Source of the DNA: Candidatus Saganbacteria bacterium
Lineage (GTDB): Bacteria > Margulisbacteria > WOR-1 > XYC2-FULL-46-14 > XYC2-FULL-37-10
Direction of reading: 5' to 3'
Length of the DNA: 64,000 bases
Assembly: GCA_016223245.1 (NCBI GenBank)
Contig: JACRPL010000011.1
Location: forward strand, 1 to 64,000
The notes below the pieces were generated by a model that saw only the letters and a list, made by a program, of their open reading frames with translations, was not told the DNA's origin and did no database searches. The number at the start of each line of letters is the position of its first letter. The stretch's first letter is position 1. Positions 1 to 7,832 of the stretch are shown piece by piece. The position numbers and the translations under genes were made by a program.

Positions 1-146
1 ATGATTTTTACTCTTTCTCGTTTAACCAGATCGCGTAGCCTTAAACCCTGTTCTTCCCATGACCTTTTCATTGGAATTTGGGTTAGGTTTTTGATGATTT
101 AACGAAAGGCCTTATGGTTAGATTTTAGATGATTTGATTCGTCTTA

Positions 147-175
147 TTGCCATTACATCATATTTATGGTATACT
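147..175 (+). promoter_or_regulatory. Sigma-70-type promoter of the rpsF operon
   Basis: TTGCCA at 147-152 and TATACT at 170-175 are separated by exactly 17 bases, each one mismatch or less from consensus. Transcription would begin near 182, and a strong AAAAAGGAGG Shine-Dalgarno stretch follows at about 187-196, just before the TTG start at 205. The rest of 1-204 shows no convincing gene. Confidence 0.7.
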
Positions 176-204
176 TAACGCTCCTTAAAAAGGAGGATGT
201 TTAA

Positions 205-570
205 TTGAAAGATTATGAGGCATTAATTGTAATTAGGGCGATATTGACCGACGATAAGGTGAATGCGCTTTTAGCAAGATTTGAGAAAAAAATCGCAGAT
301 AATGGCGGAGAATTGGTTAAAATCGAAAAGTTGGGCCAAAGGCGCTTGCCTTTCCGCCTAAAGAAACATAAAAATGACAAAGAAGGGCTATATACTTTGA
401 TAAAATTCAAAGGCGGAGGAAGCCTCGTTAGCGTTCTTGGCGAAGATTTTCGCATTCAAGAAGATATAATCAGGCACATGATTACAGTTGTTCCTGAAGC
501 CGAAAAAGTGATAGCCGAAGAAATTGCGTTGCAGCCAGCAGAAGAAGGGATAAGTGGCCAGCCTCAATAG
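205..570 (+). CDS. rpsF: 30S ribosomal protein S6
   Basis: This is ribosomal protein S6, which binds S18 on the small-subunit platform. The N-terminus MKDYEALIVI, the RRLPFRLKKHKN segment and the Y-T-L-I-K-F strand are typical, and 121 residues is a normal length. The start is TTG, chosen because AAAGGAGG lies 8-9 bases upstream and the S6 N-terminus begins exactly there. The gene heads the classical rpsF-ssb-rpsR-rplI order and overlaps the next start by 17 bases, implying translational coupling. Confidence 0.97.
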   Translation: MKDYEALIVIRAILTDDKVNALLARFEKKIADNGGELVKIEKLGQRRLPFRLKKHKNDKEGLYTLIKFKGGGSLVSVLGEDFRIQEDIIRHMITVVPEAEKVIAEEIALQPAEEGISGQPQ

Positions 571-964
571 GATCATTATTCTAGGAGATATTCTTTCCGA
601 TCCGGAAACAAGATTTTCAGTTGAAGGGGTTCCTATGGTCAAGTTCGCTATGCCGATTAGCAGCGGATTTAATCAAGCGAATAATCAGATCGAAGTCGTA
701 TGTTTTGGCAAGCTTGCGGAAACAAATAGCCAATTAGTTAGAAAGAATTTGAATGTTCTGGTCGAAGGCCGGATACAAATAAGATCTTTTGACGACCAGG
801 GCGGCACAAAAAAATGGGTGACTGAAGTTGTTGCAACATCGTTAAAGATATTGGGAGCCCAAGGCAAGCCCGAACAACCGGCAAAACTTGCCGTTCAGGC
901 TGTTGAAGAAGCGTTTGGCGAAGAAGAAGTCGAAGAACTTCCGCCGGACGATCTCCCATTTTAA
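554..964 (+). CDS. ssb: Single-stranded DNA-binding protein, first copy
   Basis: The product is a 136-residue OB-fold SSB. It opens MASLNRIIILGDILSDPETR, has the VEVVCFGKLAE-like core strand (here IEVVCFGKLAE) and the VEGRIQIRS loop, then a short acidic tail ending DDLPF. That tip is the usual docking site for repair and replication partners. The start is GTG inside the end of rpsF, as expected in this operon. A second complete ssb follows directly; the two are clearly divergent paralogs rather than a recent duplication. Confidence 0.95.
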   Translation: MASLNRIIILGDILSDPETRFSVEGVPMVKFAMPISSGFNQANNQIEVVCFGKLAETNSQLVRKNLNVLVEGRIQIRSFDDQGGTKKWVTEVVATSLKILGAQGKPEQPAKLAVQAVEEAFGEEEVEELPPDDLPF

Positions 965-985
965 TGCTTCGACAAGGCTCAGCAT
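964..985 (+). repeat. Small palindromic TTCGACAAG-core repeat
   Basis: ATGCT (964-968) and AGCAT (981-985) form an inverted repeat around a TTCGACAAGGCTC core. It fills the gap between the two ssb genes. The same core sits inside both miaA inserts and near the start of xerC, so this looks like a member of a dispersed repeat family. Confidence 0.5.
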
Positions 986-989
986 AAAT

Positions 990-1355
990 ATGTATAACAA
1001 AGTATTTTTAGTAGGCAATTTAGCCCGTGACGCTGAAGTAAGATATACTCCGGCGGGACTTCCTGTCGCGAAGCTTACGTTGGCCGTCAACAGGCAAAAG
1101 AAGAAAGATGGAAGCGTGTCCGAAGCGGATTTTATACCGCTTGTAGCCTGGAGAAAGCTTGCGGAGATTTGCGGCGAATATTTAAAAAAGGGAATGCCAA
1201 TCGCCGTTGAAGGGAATTTGCAGGTTAGGTCATTTAAAGGCCGGGACGGGCAAGATAGGACGATGGCCGAAGTAGTGATCGACAATATGCAAATGCTAGG
1301 ATCGAAGAAACGGGAAGGAAGCTCCGAAAATAAATCAGAAGAGGCCCCGTTCTAG
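990..1355 (+). CDS. ssb: Single-stranded DNA-binding protein, second copy
   Basis: This is a 121-residue SSB beginning MYNKVFLVGNLARDAEVRYT, with FIPLVAWRKLAE and VEGNLQVRSF motifs and an acidic tip ending EEAPF. ATG 990 is chosen because it matches the family N-terminus; an upstream in-frame TTG at 888 would add 34 basic residues read out of frame from the first ssb. It lies 25 bases after the first ssb, separated only by a palindromic repeat. Both copies keep the conserved C-terminal tip, so both probably work. Confidence 0.93.
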   Translation: MYNKVFLVGNLARDAEVRYTPAGLPVAKLTLAVNRQKKKDGSVSEADFIPLVAWRKLAEICGEYLKKGMPIAVEGNLQVRSFKGRDGQDRTMAEVVIDNMQMLGSKKREGSSENKSEEAPF

Positions 1356-1393
1356 TAGAAATTTAGGAAATATAAAATTAGGAGAGTGTTTCG

Positions 1394-1669
1394 ATGGGAA
1401 TGAGATCAAAAGCAAAATCAAGAGGAAGCGCCAATGACAGCGGGACTGGAAAGCCTGTAAAGCGCAGAAGAAAAAAACCTTGCATATTCTGCGAAGGAAA
1501 ACCGAATTTGGACTATAAAGATATCCCGTCGGTTAGGAAGTTCTTGTCCGACCGCGCAAAAATATTGGCTCGAAGGACGACCGGATGCTGCGCTCTCCAC
1601 CAAAGGATGGTCGCAAAAACAATTAAGCGGGCAAGACAGATTTCGCTTATTCCTTACACGCTGGATTAA
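1394..1669 (+). CDS. rpsR: 30S ribosomal protein S18
   Basis: This 91-residue protein is ribosomal S18, partner of S6. The basic N-terminal tail, the CIFCEGKP motif, DYKD, LSDRAKILARRTTGCCALHQR and the IKRARQISLIPYT end are diagnostic. CxxC plus CC..H indicates the zinc-binding form of S18. The start has GGAGAG seven bases upstream (1381-1386); a second in-frame ATG at 1400 is possible but less well placed. Confidence 0.97.
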   Translation: MGMRSKAKSRGSANDSGTGKPVKRRRKKPCIFCEGKPNLDYKDIPSVRKFLSDRAKILARRTTGCCALHQRMVAKTIKRARQISLIPYTLD

Positions 1670-1679
1670 CGGAGGGAAC

Positions 1680-2105
1680 ATGAAAGTCATACTTATTGAA
1701 GAGAACAGGGTCGCGGACGTTGCCGACGGGTTCGCGAGAAATTTTCTTTTTCCGAGAAAACTCGCAATCCTTGCGACAACTGTAAATTTATCAAAATTCG
1801 AAAAAAAGATGCAAGGGAAAACCGAAGAGATAGCCGCGCAGAAAAAAGCTGCGCAGGAAATATCCGACAAGATCATGGCGGCAGAAGTCATGATCAAAGT
1901 TGATGCATCTGAGGAAGGAAAACTTTTTGGGTCGGTTACAAACCAGGATGTCATTAATGCCGTAAAGGACCAGTTCGGCGTCGAGCTTGACCGGCGCAAT
2001 GTCAATTTGAACGAACATATAAAGATGATAGGCGAATATGTCGCGTCCGTTAAGCTCCATCACGAAGTTACCGCGCATCTTAAGATAAAAGTTGAGAAAA
2101 AATAG
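1680..2105 (+). CDS. rplI: 50S ribosomal protein L9, shortened N-terminal loop
   Basis: The product is ribosomal protein L9 (141 residues), which binds 23S rRNA near the L1 stalk. It opens MKVILIEENR and continues VADVADGFARNFLFPRKLA, the L9 signature, then a long charged helix and a C-terminal domain. Compared with the family pattern, about seven residues of the LGKKGD loop that normally join these parts are missing. GGAGG lies just upstream of ATG 1680. The 3' end overlaps the uvrC start by 14 bases. Confidence 0.95.
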   Translation: MKVILIEENRVADVADGFARNFLFPRKLAILATTVNLSKFEKKMQGKTEEIAAQKKAAQEISDKIMAAEVMIKVDASEEGKLFGSVTNQDVINAVKDQFGVELDRRNVNLNEHIKMIGEYVASVKLHHEVTAHLKIKVEKK

Positions 2106-3360
2106 AAAGGCATCCGACTTCCCCCATCTTCCGGGAGTTTACCTGTTCAAAGACGAGAATGGCCGGCCGATATATATCGGCAAGGCAAAGTCATTAAAGA
2201 ACAGGGTCTCTTCTTATTTTCGCAGACCCATAACGTCGCCAAAAACCGAAGCCATAATCAAGAACTACAAGGCGCTGGATTATATCGTTGCTGCGTCCGA
2301 GCTTGAAGCGCTTCTTCTCGAGAACAAGCTCATCAAGCAGTATAAGCCCAAATACAACGTTCTTTTGAAGGACGACAAGAATTACCCGTATATTAAGATC
2401 ACGATGGGCGAGGATTGGCCGCGCATACTGATGGTCAGGAAAAAAGAAAACGACGGCGCTTTCTACTTCGGCCCATACGAGGGAAAGAGCGTAAAAGAAA
2501 CGATCAAATTATTGGCCAGGCTGTTTTTTTTAAGGACGTGCAAAGAATCCCCGCTCAAGATGAGGGTGCAGCCGTGCCTCCAATATCACATAAAAAAATG
2601 CTGGGCGCCGTGCATCAAAGGGATATCGAACGAGCAATACCGGAACCTTTGCGCCGCCGCGATAGAAATATTAAAAGGGAATCTTGCGGCCTCGATTAGC
2701 GCGCTTAAGAAGGAAATGCTGCAGGCGGCGCTTATGCATAAGTTCGAGCAGGCCACAAAATTGCGCAATCAGATATCAGGTCTGGAGCGGATAAAAAAAG
2801 TCAGGAAATCCTGGATGCCTAAAGCAAGGGTTAACAGGGGGAACCGGGCCGCGTCCGAACTCGCGCTGGCAATAGGCCTCAAGCATAGCCCCGACCGCAT
2901 CGAGGCATTTGATGTTTCAAATACTTCAGGAAAACAGGTTGTCGCTTCGATGGTTGTTTTTGAAGGCGGGGAACCATTAAAATCAGATTATCGCAAATTT
3001 ATTATTCGAAGCGTTTCGGACCAGAACGATTTTGCATCGATCAATGAAGCGGTGTACAGGCGATATGCTAAAACCCTGAAGGGGAAACTGCCGATACCCG
3101 ATCTCGTGCTTATCGACGGCGGGATCCCGCAAATTGGCGCCGCAAAAAGCGCGCTTGCGAGGGCACGGACAAAGGTCCCTTTGATTTCATTGGCAAAAAG
3201 AGAAGAGGTCATTTATTTCCCGGACAGCCGTCCGCCATTAAAACTTCCGTGCGATTCGAAAGCCCTTCTGCTCCTTGAGCGGATTCGGGATGAGGCGCAT
3301 AGGTTCGCTGTCGCTTTCCATCGAAATCGGCGGAATAAAGCATTTTATGGAAACTTGTAA
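2092..3360 (+). CDS. uvrC: Compact UvrC excinuclease subunit
   Basis: This 422-residue protein has the UvrC core: a GIY-YIG nuclease (GVY near 15-17, YIG at 28-30, NRV near 37-39), a four-Cys cluster (C150, C162, C170, C174), a UVR segment near 203-236, and the RNase H-like nuclease with EAFDVSNT (D274), IDGG (D342) and RDEAHRF (H403). UvrC is normally about 600 residues. Here the long stretch between UVR and D274 is only about 38 residues, and the C-terminal helix-hairpin-helix domain is absent; no continuation in another frame is evident after 3360. The TTG start within rplI is the only one preceding the GIY-YIG domain. Catalytic residues are kept, so it is probably a functional variant. 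Confidence 0.88.
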   Translation: MRKNRKASDFPHLPGVYLFKDENGRPIYIGKAKSLKNRVSSYFRRPITSPKTEAIIKNYKALDYIVAASELEALLLENKLIKQYKPKYNVLLKDDKNYPYIKITMGEDWPRILMVRKKENDGAFYFGPYEGKSVKETIKLLARLFFLRTCKESPLKMRVQPCLQYHIKKCWAPCIKGISNEQYRNLCAAAIEILKGNLAASISALKKEMLQAALMHKFEQATKLRNQISGLERIKKVRKSWMPKARVNRGNRAASELALAIGLKHSPDRIEAFDVSNTSGKQVVASMVVFEGGEPLKSDYRKFIIRSVSDQNDFASINEAVYRRYAKTLKGKLPIPDLVLIDGGIPQIGAAKSALARARTKVPLISLAKREEVIYFPDSRPPLKLPCDSKALLLLERIRDEAHRFAVAFHRNRRNKAFYGNL

Positions 3361-3375
3361 TGAACATGCCGATTA

Positions 3376-3384
3376 TGTTAAGAT
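3376..3384 (+). promoter_or_regulatory. Extended -10 promoter, predicted leaderless start of the M23 peptidase
   Basis: TG-T-TAAGAT lies at 3376-3384 and six bases separate the hexamer from ATG 3391. No Shine-Dalgarno is present. This matches the leaderless pattern seen at smc, tamB and clpC, though the hexamer is weaker here. Confidence 0.35.
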
Positions 3385-3390
3385 TTTAAA

Positions 3391-4545
3391 ATGAAATCCC
3401 GCATTTATATACTGTCCCTGATTTTTGTTTTAGCGATATCAACAGCGGCATTTTCAAAAACAGGCGGCGTTCCAGGGGTGGCTTTATCCGAACAGGAAAA
3501 GCTCGAGGAAATACAGAAGAAATTGGAATTGAGCAAGCAGAAGCTTGTTGAAACAAAAAAGAAAGAAGAACAGGCGCTCTTCAAGCTTGTCGTCACAAAA
3601 AAGAAGCTGAACATTGCCGAGAAAAGTCTGAAAAAAGCGAACACAAAGATCACGCTGAACCAGGAACAGATACAAAAGCTGGCAGTGGACCTTAAAACGA
3701 CCAACGACCATTTGCTTGTAAAATCTGCCCAGCTCAAGAACCGGCTGCGCGAAATTTACAAGAACAGCAGCGTGAATTATCTCGAACTCCTTTTTTCTTC
3801 GGCCTCCATGTCCGATTTCATCAACAGGTCGTATTTCTTCACGAAGATCATCGAAAAGGACGGCGGGTTGATCTCCGGCATTGCGGAGGATTTTAACGAG
3901 CTTAAGACCGACAAAGAGCATTTGACAAAAAAAACAAATGAAATAAAACAGCTTGCGGAGGAGATCTCGGCCGAAAAAGAAGTGATCGCGCACGAGGCGA
4001 CGGAGATAAACGAAACTTATGGCGAGCTCAAAGGCAGGCGCGAAAACTACGAAAAGCAGGTCGCGGAGCTCGAAAAGAGCTCGGCTGAAATGGAAAAAAT
4101 AATCCTCGCAAAGATCTCCGAGAGGAAAAAGCAGAACCTTTCCATTTCTGGCAATACAGGCGCGCTCGATTGGCCCATGCGCGGAAGGATAACCTCCAAT
4201 TTCGGCTATAGAAGGCACCCTTACTTTGGCGGCGGAAGGCATATGCATACTGGCATGGACATTGCGGCCCCTTTTGGTGATATAATTCGGGCGGCGGATG
4301 GCGGGGTCGTCATCTTTGCCGGATGGTGGGACGGGTACGGAAAAGCTGTTGTCATCGATCACGGGAGCAATATTTCAACATTGTATGCGCATATGTCACG
4401 GATATACTTACAAGCCGGGAATGCAGTTAAAAAAGGCCAGATGGTCGGGCTTTGCGGCAGCACCGGATATTCGACCGGCCCGCACCTGCATTTTGAGATC
4501 CGCGTAAAAGGCAAACCGCAGGATCCGAGGAAATATTTGCCATAA
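3391..4545 (+). CDS. Secreted coiled-coil M23 (LytM/EnvC-like) murein peptidase
   Basis: A signal peptide (about 1-22) is followed by a long coiled coil (about 35-255) rich in E, K and Q. A C-terminal M23 domain carries the zinc motifs HTGMDIA (near 285) and HLHFEI (near 366). This EnvC/NlpD-like layout is typical of periplasmic proteins that cleave peptidoglycan, or activate amidases, at division. Because the H-x-x-x-D and H-x-H residues are kept, active hydrolysis is more likely than an activator-only role. It is followed 13 bases later by the CtpA-type protease, a common bacterial pair. Confidence 0.9.
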   Translation: MKSRIYILSLIFVLAISTAAFSKTGGVPGVALSEQEKLEEIQKKLELSKQKLVETKKKEEQALFKLVVTKKKLNIAEKSLKKANTKITLNQEQIQKLAVDLKTTNDHLLVKSAQLKNRLREIYKNSSVNYLELLFSSASMSDFINRSYFFTKIIEKDGGLISGIAEDFNELKTDKEHLTKKTNEIKQLAEEISAEKEVIAHEATEINETYGELKGRRENYEKQVAELEKSSAEMEKIILAKISERKKQNLSISGNTGALDWPMRGRITSNFGYRRHPYFGGGRHMHTGMDIAAPFGDIIRAADGGVVIFAGWWDGYGKAVVIDHGSNISTLYAHMSRIYLQAGNAVKKGQMVGLCGSTGYSTGPHLHFEIRVKGKPQDPRKYLP

Positions 4546-4558
4546 GGAGCATTAATAA

Positions 4559-5731
4559 ATGAAGATCAATAAAAGATTTGTTGCTGGAGTAATTGTGGTC
4601 TGTTTTATTTTTTCGGTCGGGTTTTTTATCGGGAAGCTCAAAGCCGCGGAAGAACTTGAGAACAAATTAGAGGTCTTCCTGCAGGTATTAAGTCTGATCA
4701 AAAGCCAGTATGTCGAAAAAAATCTTGATAATTCGAAGCTTGTGTACGGATCTATCCGCGGCCTGTTGAATTCTCTGGATGATCCTTACAGCAGATTCCT
4801 CGATCCTCAAGGATATTCCGAAATGCGCGTCAGGCTCAAAGGGACGTACAGCGGGATCGGGATCTATATCGGGATAAAAGACAACCAGATCACCGTTATT
4901 TCCCCCATCCCGGGAACCCCTGCCGACAAAGAGGGATTAAAGGCAAAAGACAAGATTATGGCCATTGACGACAAGGCAACCAAGGATATGGCCCTTGAGC
5001 AAGCAGTCTCGCTCATCCGAGGACAAAAGGGCACAAAAGTCAAACTTAGCATACAAAGGTTCGGCTTTAAAGAGCCAAAAGATTTTAGTGTTGCCAGGGA
5101 TAAGATAGAGATCAAGAGCGCAGCATTCAAATTATTGCCGGATAATATCGCATATATCAAATTGAATACTTTTGAAAAGCAAAGCGCGCCTTCCGAATTC
5201 AAAGACACAATTGATAAGGCTAAGAACAAGAGAGCCAGGGGATTAATAATTGACTTGCGCGGCAACGGGGGAGGGCTTCTCGATAATGCCATCCAAATAG
5301 GGAGCATGTTCGTCCCGTCAGGCGCGATTGTCCAAACTGTCGACCGCGAAGGGAATAAGGATATCAAGTATTCAACGGGGGCGGTTATCTGGAAACTCCC
5401 AACTATTGTGTTAATAGATGAATCATCAGCATCCGCATCAGAAATTTTGGCCGGCGCGCTGCAAGACCATAAGATCGCGACCATTGTCGGGACTAGGTCG
5501 TTCGGGAAGGCGTCAGTTCAAACTGTGCGCGTCCTTGAAGACGAGTCGGCGGTGCTTTTGACGATTGCAAAGTATTTGACGCCGAACGGTACAGATATTT
5601 CAAAAAAAGGCATTCAACCCGACATCGCGGTTGTTGAGCCGACAAGTGAAGCGGAAGCTGTGAGGCTTGACCAAATAGGGCATGATACCCAGCTTGACAA
5701 GGCAGTGGAAGTATTAAAAAGCAAACTATGA
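4559..5731 (+). CDS. ctpA: C-terminal processing protease, S41 family
   Basis: The 390-residue product has an N-terminal membrane anchor (about 7-27), a PDZ domain (about 95-175), and the S41 catalytic core. The nucleophile lies in DESSASASEILAGAL (Ser near 289) and the general-base lysine in SFGKASVQ (near 318). Such proteases cut periplasmic proteins from the C-terminus and often regulate cell-wall hydrolases, which fits the M23 gene upstream. An AAGGAG stretch precedes ATG 4559. The stop overlaps the next start (ATGA). Confidence 0.94.
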   Translation: MKINKRFVAGVIVVCFIFSVGFFIGKLKAAEELENKLEVFLQVLSLIKSQYVEKNLDNSKLVYGSIRGLLNSLDDPYSRFLDPQGYSEMRVRLKGTYSGIGIYIGIKDNQITVISPIPGTPADKEGLKAKDKIMAIDDKATKDMALEQAVSLIRGQKGTKVKLSIQRFGFKEPKDFSVARDKIEIKSAAFKLLPDNIAYIKLNTFEKQSAPSEFKDTIDKAKNKRARGLIIDLRGNGGGLLDNAIQIGSMFVPSGAIVQTVDREGNKDIKYSTGAVIWKLPTIVLIDESSASASEILAGALQDHKIATIVGTRSFGKASVQTVRVLEDESAVLLTIAKYLTPNGTDISKKGIQPDIAVVEPTSEAEAVRLDQIGHDTQLDKAVEVLKSKL

Positions 5732-6765
5732 GCCATCAGGACAATAATATAAGGTTAGACGCGTCAGGCATGCTTGATGTTGTCTTGCGTGCGCCCGCTG
5801 ACCTTATCGAAACATATAAGATCGAGCATGGCCCCGGACCGCAAAAAAAGTTTGATGGGATTGTTATCGGCGGGATGGGAGGGTCGGCGATCGCCGGAAA
5901 TGTCATCTCGGACCTATTTTCACAATCTTTAAAAATATCTATCTATGTATGCCGAAGGTACGTCCTTCCTGCGAATTTTACGGACAAATCCCTGTTCATT
6001 GCCATAAGCTATTCCGGCAATACTGAAGAAACGCTTTCAGCCATGAAGGACGCGGAGTCGCGGGGGATGCAGATCCTTTGCATCACTTCAGGCGGCAAGC
6101 TTCGGGATATCGCCCAGGACAAAAAGTACCAGCTGATCGAGATTAAAAAGGAACTCCAGCCGAGAGCCGCGTTCTATATTATATTGACATCCCTCCTTAA
6201 AGCGCTTGAGGGCTTAAAGATCATTCCTTCGCAGGGAACAGATGTCATCGAAGCGGCAAAAGTTTTGGAAAATATGAGACCGGAAATGCAAAGACCGGAT
6301 AGGACAAATGAAATAAAACAGCTTGCCCAAAAAATAAAAGACAAGGTACCGCTTATTTTCACGAGCGCCGGCGTGACAGAGGCTGCCGGCCGGAGGATGA
6401 AAACCCAGCTTAATGAAAATAGCAAGCTATCGGCCTTTATGACGGTTTTTCCGGAGGTCAACCATAACGAGATCGTAGGATATGCCGGCCTCAAGAAACA
6501 ATCAAGCCCTTATTCAATGATCGTCCTGCGCGATGAAGATGAGCATATCAGGATAAACAAGCGGATCGAAATTACCAAGTCTCTTATCGGAAGCAATCTC
6601 GGCGGTATAAACGAGATCAGGTCCCGAGGCAAAAGCAGGCTTGCCAGGATCCTTTCATTGATATTTTACGGCGACGTCTTAAGCGTCTACACGGCGTTTG
6701 CGCGCGGGATGGATCCCACGCCAGTTGATATCATAGAAAAACTTAAGAAGGAATTGAACAGGTGA
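5728..6765 (+). CDS. Bifunctional phosphoglucose/phosphomannose isomerase
   Basis: This 345-residue SIS-domain protein matches the bifunctional isomerase family that interconverts fructose-6-phosphate with glucose-6-phosphate and mannose-6-phosphate. GGMGGSAIAGN (near 47) and SYSGNTEET (near 94) form the phosphosugar site, and ELQPRAAF resembles the family's E-x-x-PR segment. A second SIS half follows. It is coupled to the genes on both sides by 4-base overlaps, so it likely feeds mannose-6-phosphate towards the nucleotide sugar made by the next enzyme. Confidence 0.9.
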   Translation: MSHQDNNIRLDASGMLDVVLRAPADLIETYKIEHGPGPQKKFDGIVIGGMGGSAIAGNVISDLFSQSLKISIYVCRRYVLPANFTDKSLFIAISYSGNTEETLSAMKDAESRGMQILCITSGGKLRDIAQDKKYQLIEIKKELQPRAAFYIILTSLLKALEGLKIIPSQGTDVIEAAKVLENMRPEMQRPDRTNEIKQLAQKIKDKVPLIFTSAGVTEAAGRRMKTQLNENSKLSAFMTVFPEVNHNEIVGYAGLKKQSSPYSMIVLRDEDEHIRINKRIEITKSLIGSNLGGINEIRSRGKSRLARILSLIFYGDVLSVYTAFARGMDPTPVDIIEKLKKELNR

Positions 6766-7832
6766 AGGCAGTAATTATAGCCGGAGGGCTTGGCACCAGG
6801 CTCCGCCCTCTTACATATAATACCCCGAAACCGATCGTTCCTGTCGCGAACAGGGCGTTTGTGATCCACCAGATAGAACATCTAAAACGGCATGGGGTTT
6901 CTGAAATAATTTTGAACCTCCATTATCTTCCGGACGCCATTAAGCAAGTTTTGGGCGATGGGTCGCAATTCGGGGTCAAACTTTTCTATTCGATAGAAAG
7001 CGACCCTCTGGGCACGGCCGGAGCCGTAAAAAATGCTGAAGAATATTTTGGATCTGATCTTTTGATCGTTTTCAACGGGGACGTGCTGACCGACCTGAAT
7101 ATCTCGAAAATGGTCGATTTCCACAGGCAAAAAAAGGCGAAAGCCACTATCGCATTGACCCCCGTTGAAGACCCGACCGCATATGGGCTTGTGCTGACAG
7201 GCGAGGATAGCCGCGTAAAAGAATTTTTGGAAAAACCGAACTGGGAGAGGCTTGAGGGGATCGCAAAGTTCGAAATAAACGCGGGAACATATGTTATCGA
7301 TCCTAAGGTTTTCAAGGATGTTCCCAAAAATACCCGATACATGTTCGAGCATGACCTTTTCCCCAAATTATTAATGGACCGCGAGCGGGTTTTTGGATAT
7401 TCTTCCGCGAGCTTTTGGCTTGATATCGGTAATATTGCAAAATATAAGCACGCCCATGAGGCGATACTTAGGGGAGAGGTCGCCGTCAGGGTGCTTGGCA
7501 TGCGCGAAGATGGGGCGTGCTTTATTGGGCGAGGAGCAAAAGTCGCAAAATCCGCAAAATTAATCAGTCCCGTATTGGTAGGCGAGGAAGCGGCAATAAT
7601 GGACGGCGCAGTTATTAAGGATTATTCGGTTGTCGGCTCCAAGGTAGCAGTCGGGGCAAATTCCACGGTTGAAAACTCGATCATATGGGATAATTCAAGC
7701 ATTGGCGAACACGTAAAGCTGTCCCAATCGATTGTTGGCTACAACTGCAGGATCGAGGACAATTGTTCGATCAGGGGAGTGGTTCTCGCGGATAATTCCT
7801 TGGTCGCAAAGGGGACGATTTTCAATGCTTAA
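6762..7832 (+). CDS. Sugar-1-phosphate nucleotidyltransferase (mannose-1-P guanylyltransferase type)
   Basis: The N-terminal domain has the nucleotidyltransferase signature AGGLGTRLRPLT (7-18), FNGDVLTD for metal binding, and EKP further on. The C-terminal third is a left-handed beta-helix of hexapeptide repeats (about 250-356). This is the GMP-mannose or glucose-1-phosphate nucleotidyltransferase architecture of 350-360 residues. GTG 6762 overlaps the preceding TGA. With the isomerase upstream, GDP-mannose synthesis is the most economical reading, but the sequence alone does not fix the nucleotide. Confidence 0.87.
   Translation: MKAVIIAGGLGTRLRPLTYNTPKPIVPVANRAFVIHQIEHLKRHGVSEIILNLHYLPDAIKQVLGDGSQFGVKLFYSIESDPLGTAGAVKNAEEYFGSDLLIVFNGDVLTDLNISKMVDFHRQKKAKATIALTPVEDPTAYGLVLTGEDSRVKEFLEKPNWERLEGIAKFEINAGTYVIDPKVFKDVPKNTRYMFEHDLFPKLLMDRERVFGYSSASFWLDIGNIAKYKHAHEAILRGEVAVRVLGMREDGACFIGRGAKVAKSAKLISPVLVGEEAAIMDGAVIKDYSVVGSKVAVGANSTVENSIIWDNSSIGEHVKLSQSIVGYNCRIEDNCSIRGVVLADNSLVAKGTIFNA

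Noticed and set aside
1-71. Partial minus-strand frame starting MKRSWEEQGLRLRDLV and running off the left edge
   Set aside because: Only about 24 codons are visible, with no ribosome-binding site and a poor promoter, so chance cannot be excluded.
888-989. Longer N-terminus for the second SSB starting at TTG 888
   Set aside because: The extra residues are the first ssb read out of frame, and ATG 990 matches the family start.
7732-7824. Longer N-terminus for HisD
   Set aside because: The extra residues read the upstream nucleotidyltransferase out of frame; ATG 7825 is the family start.
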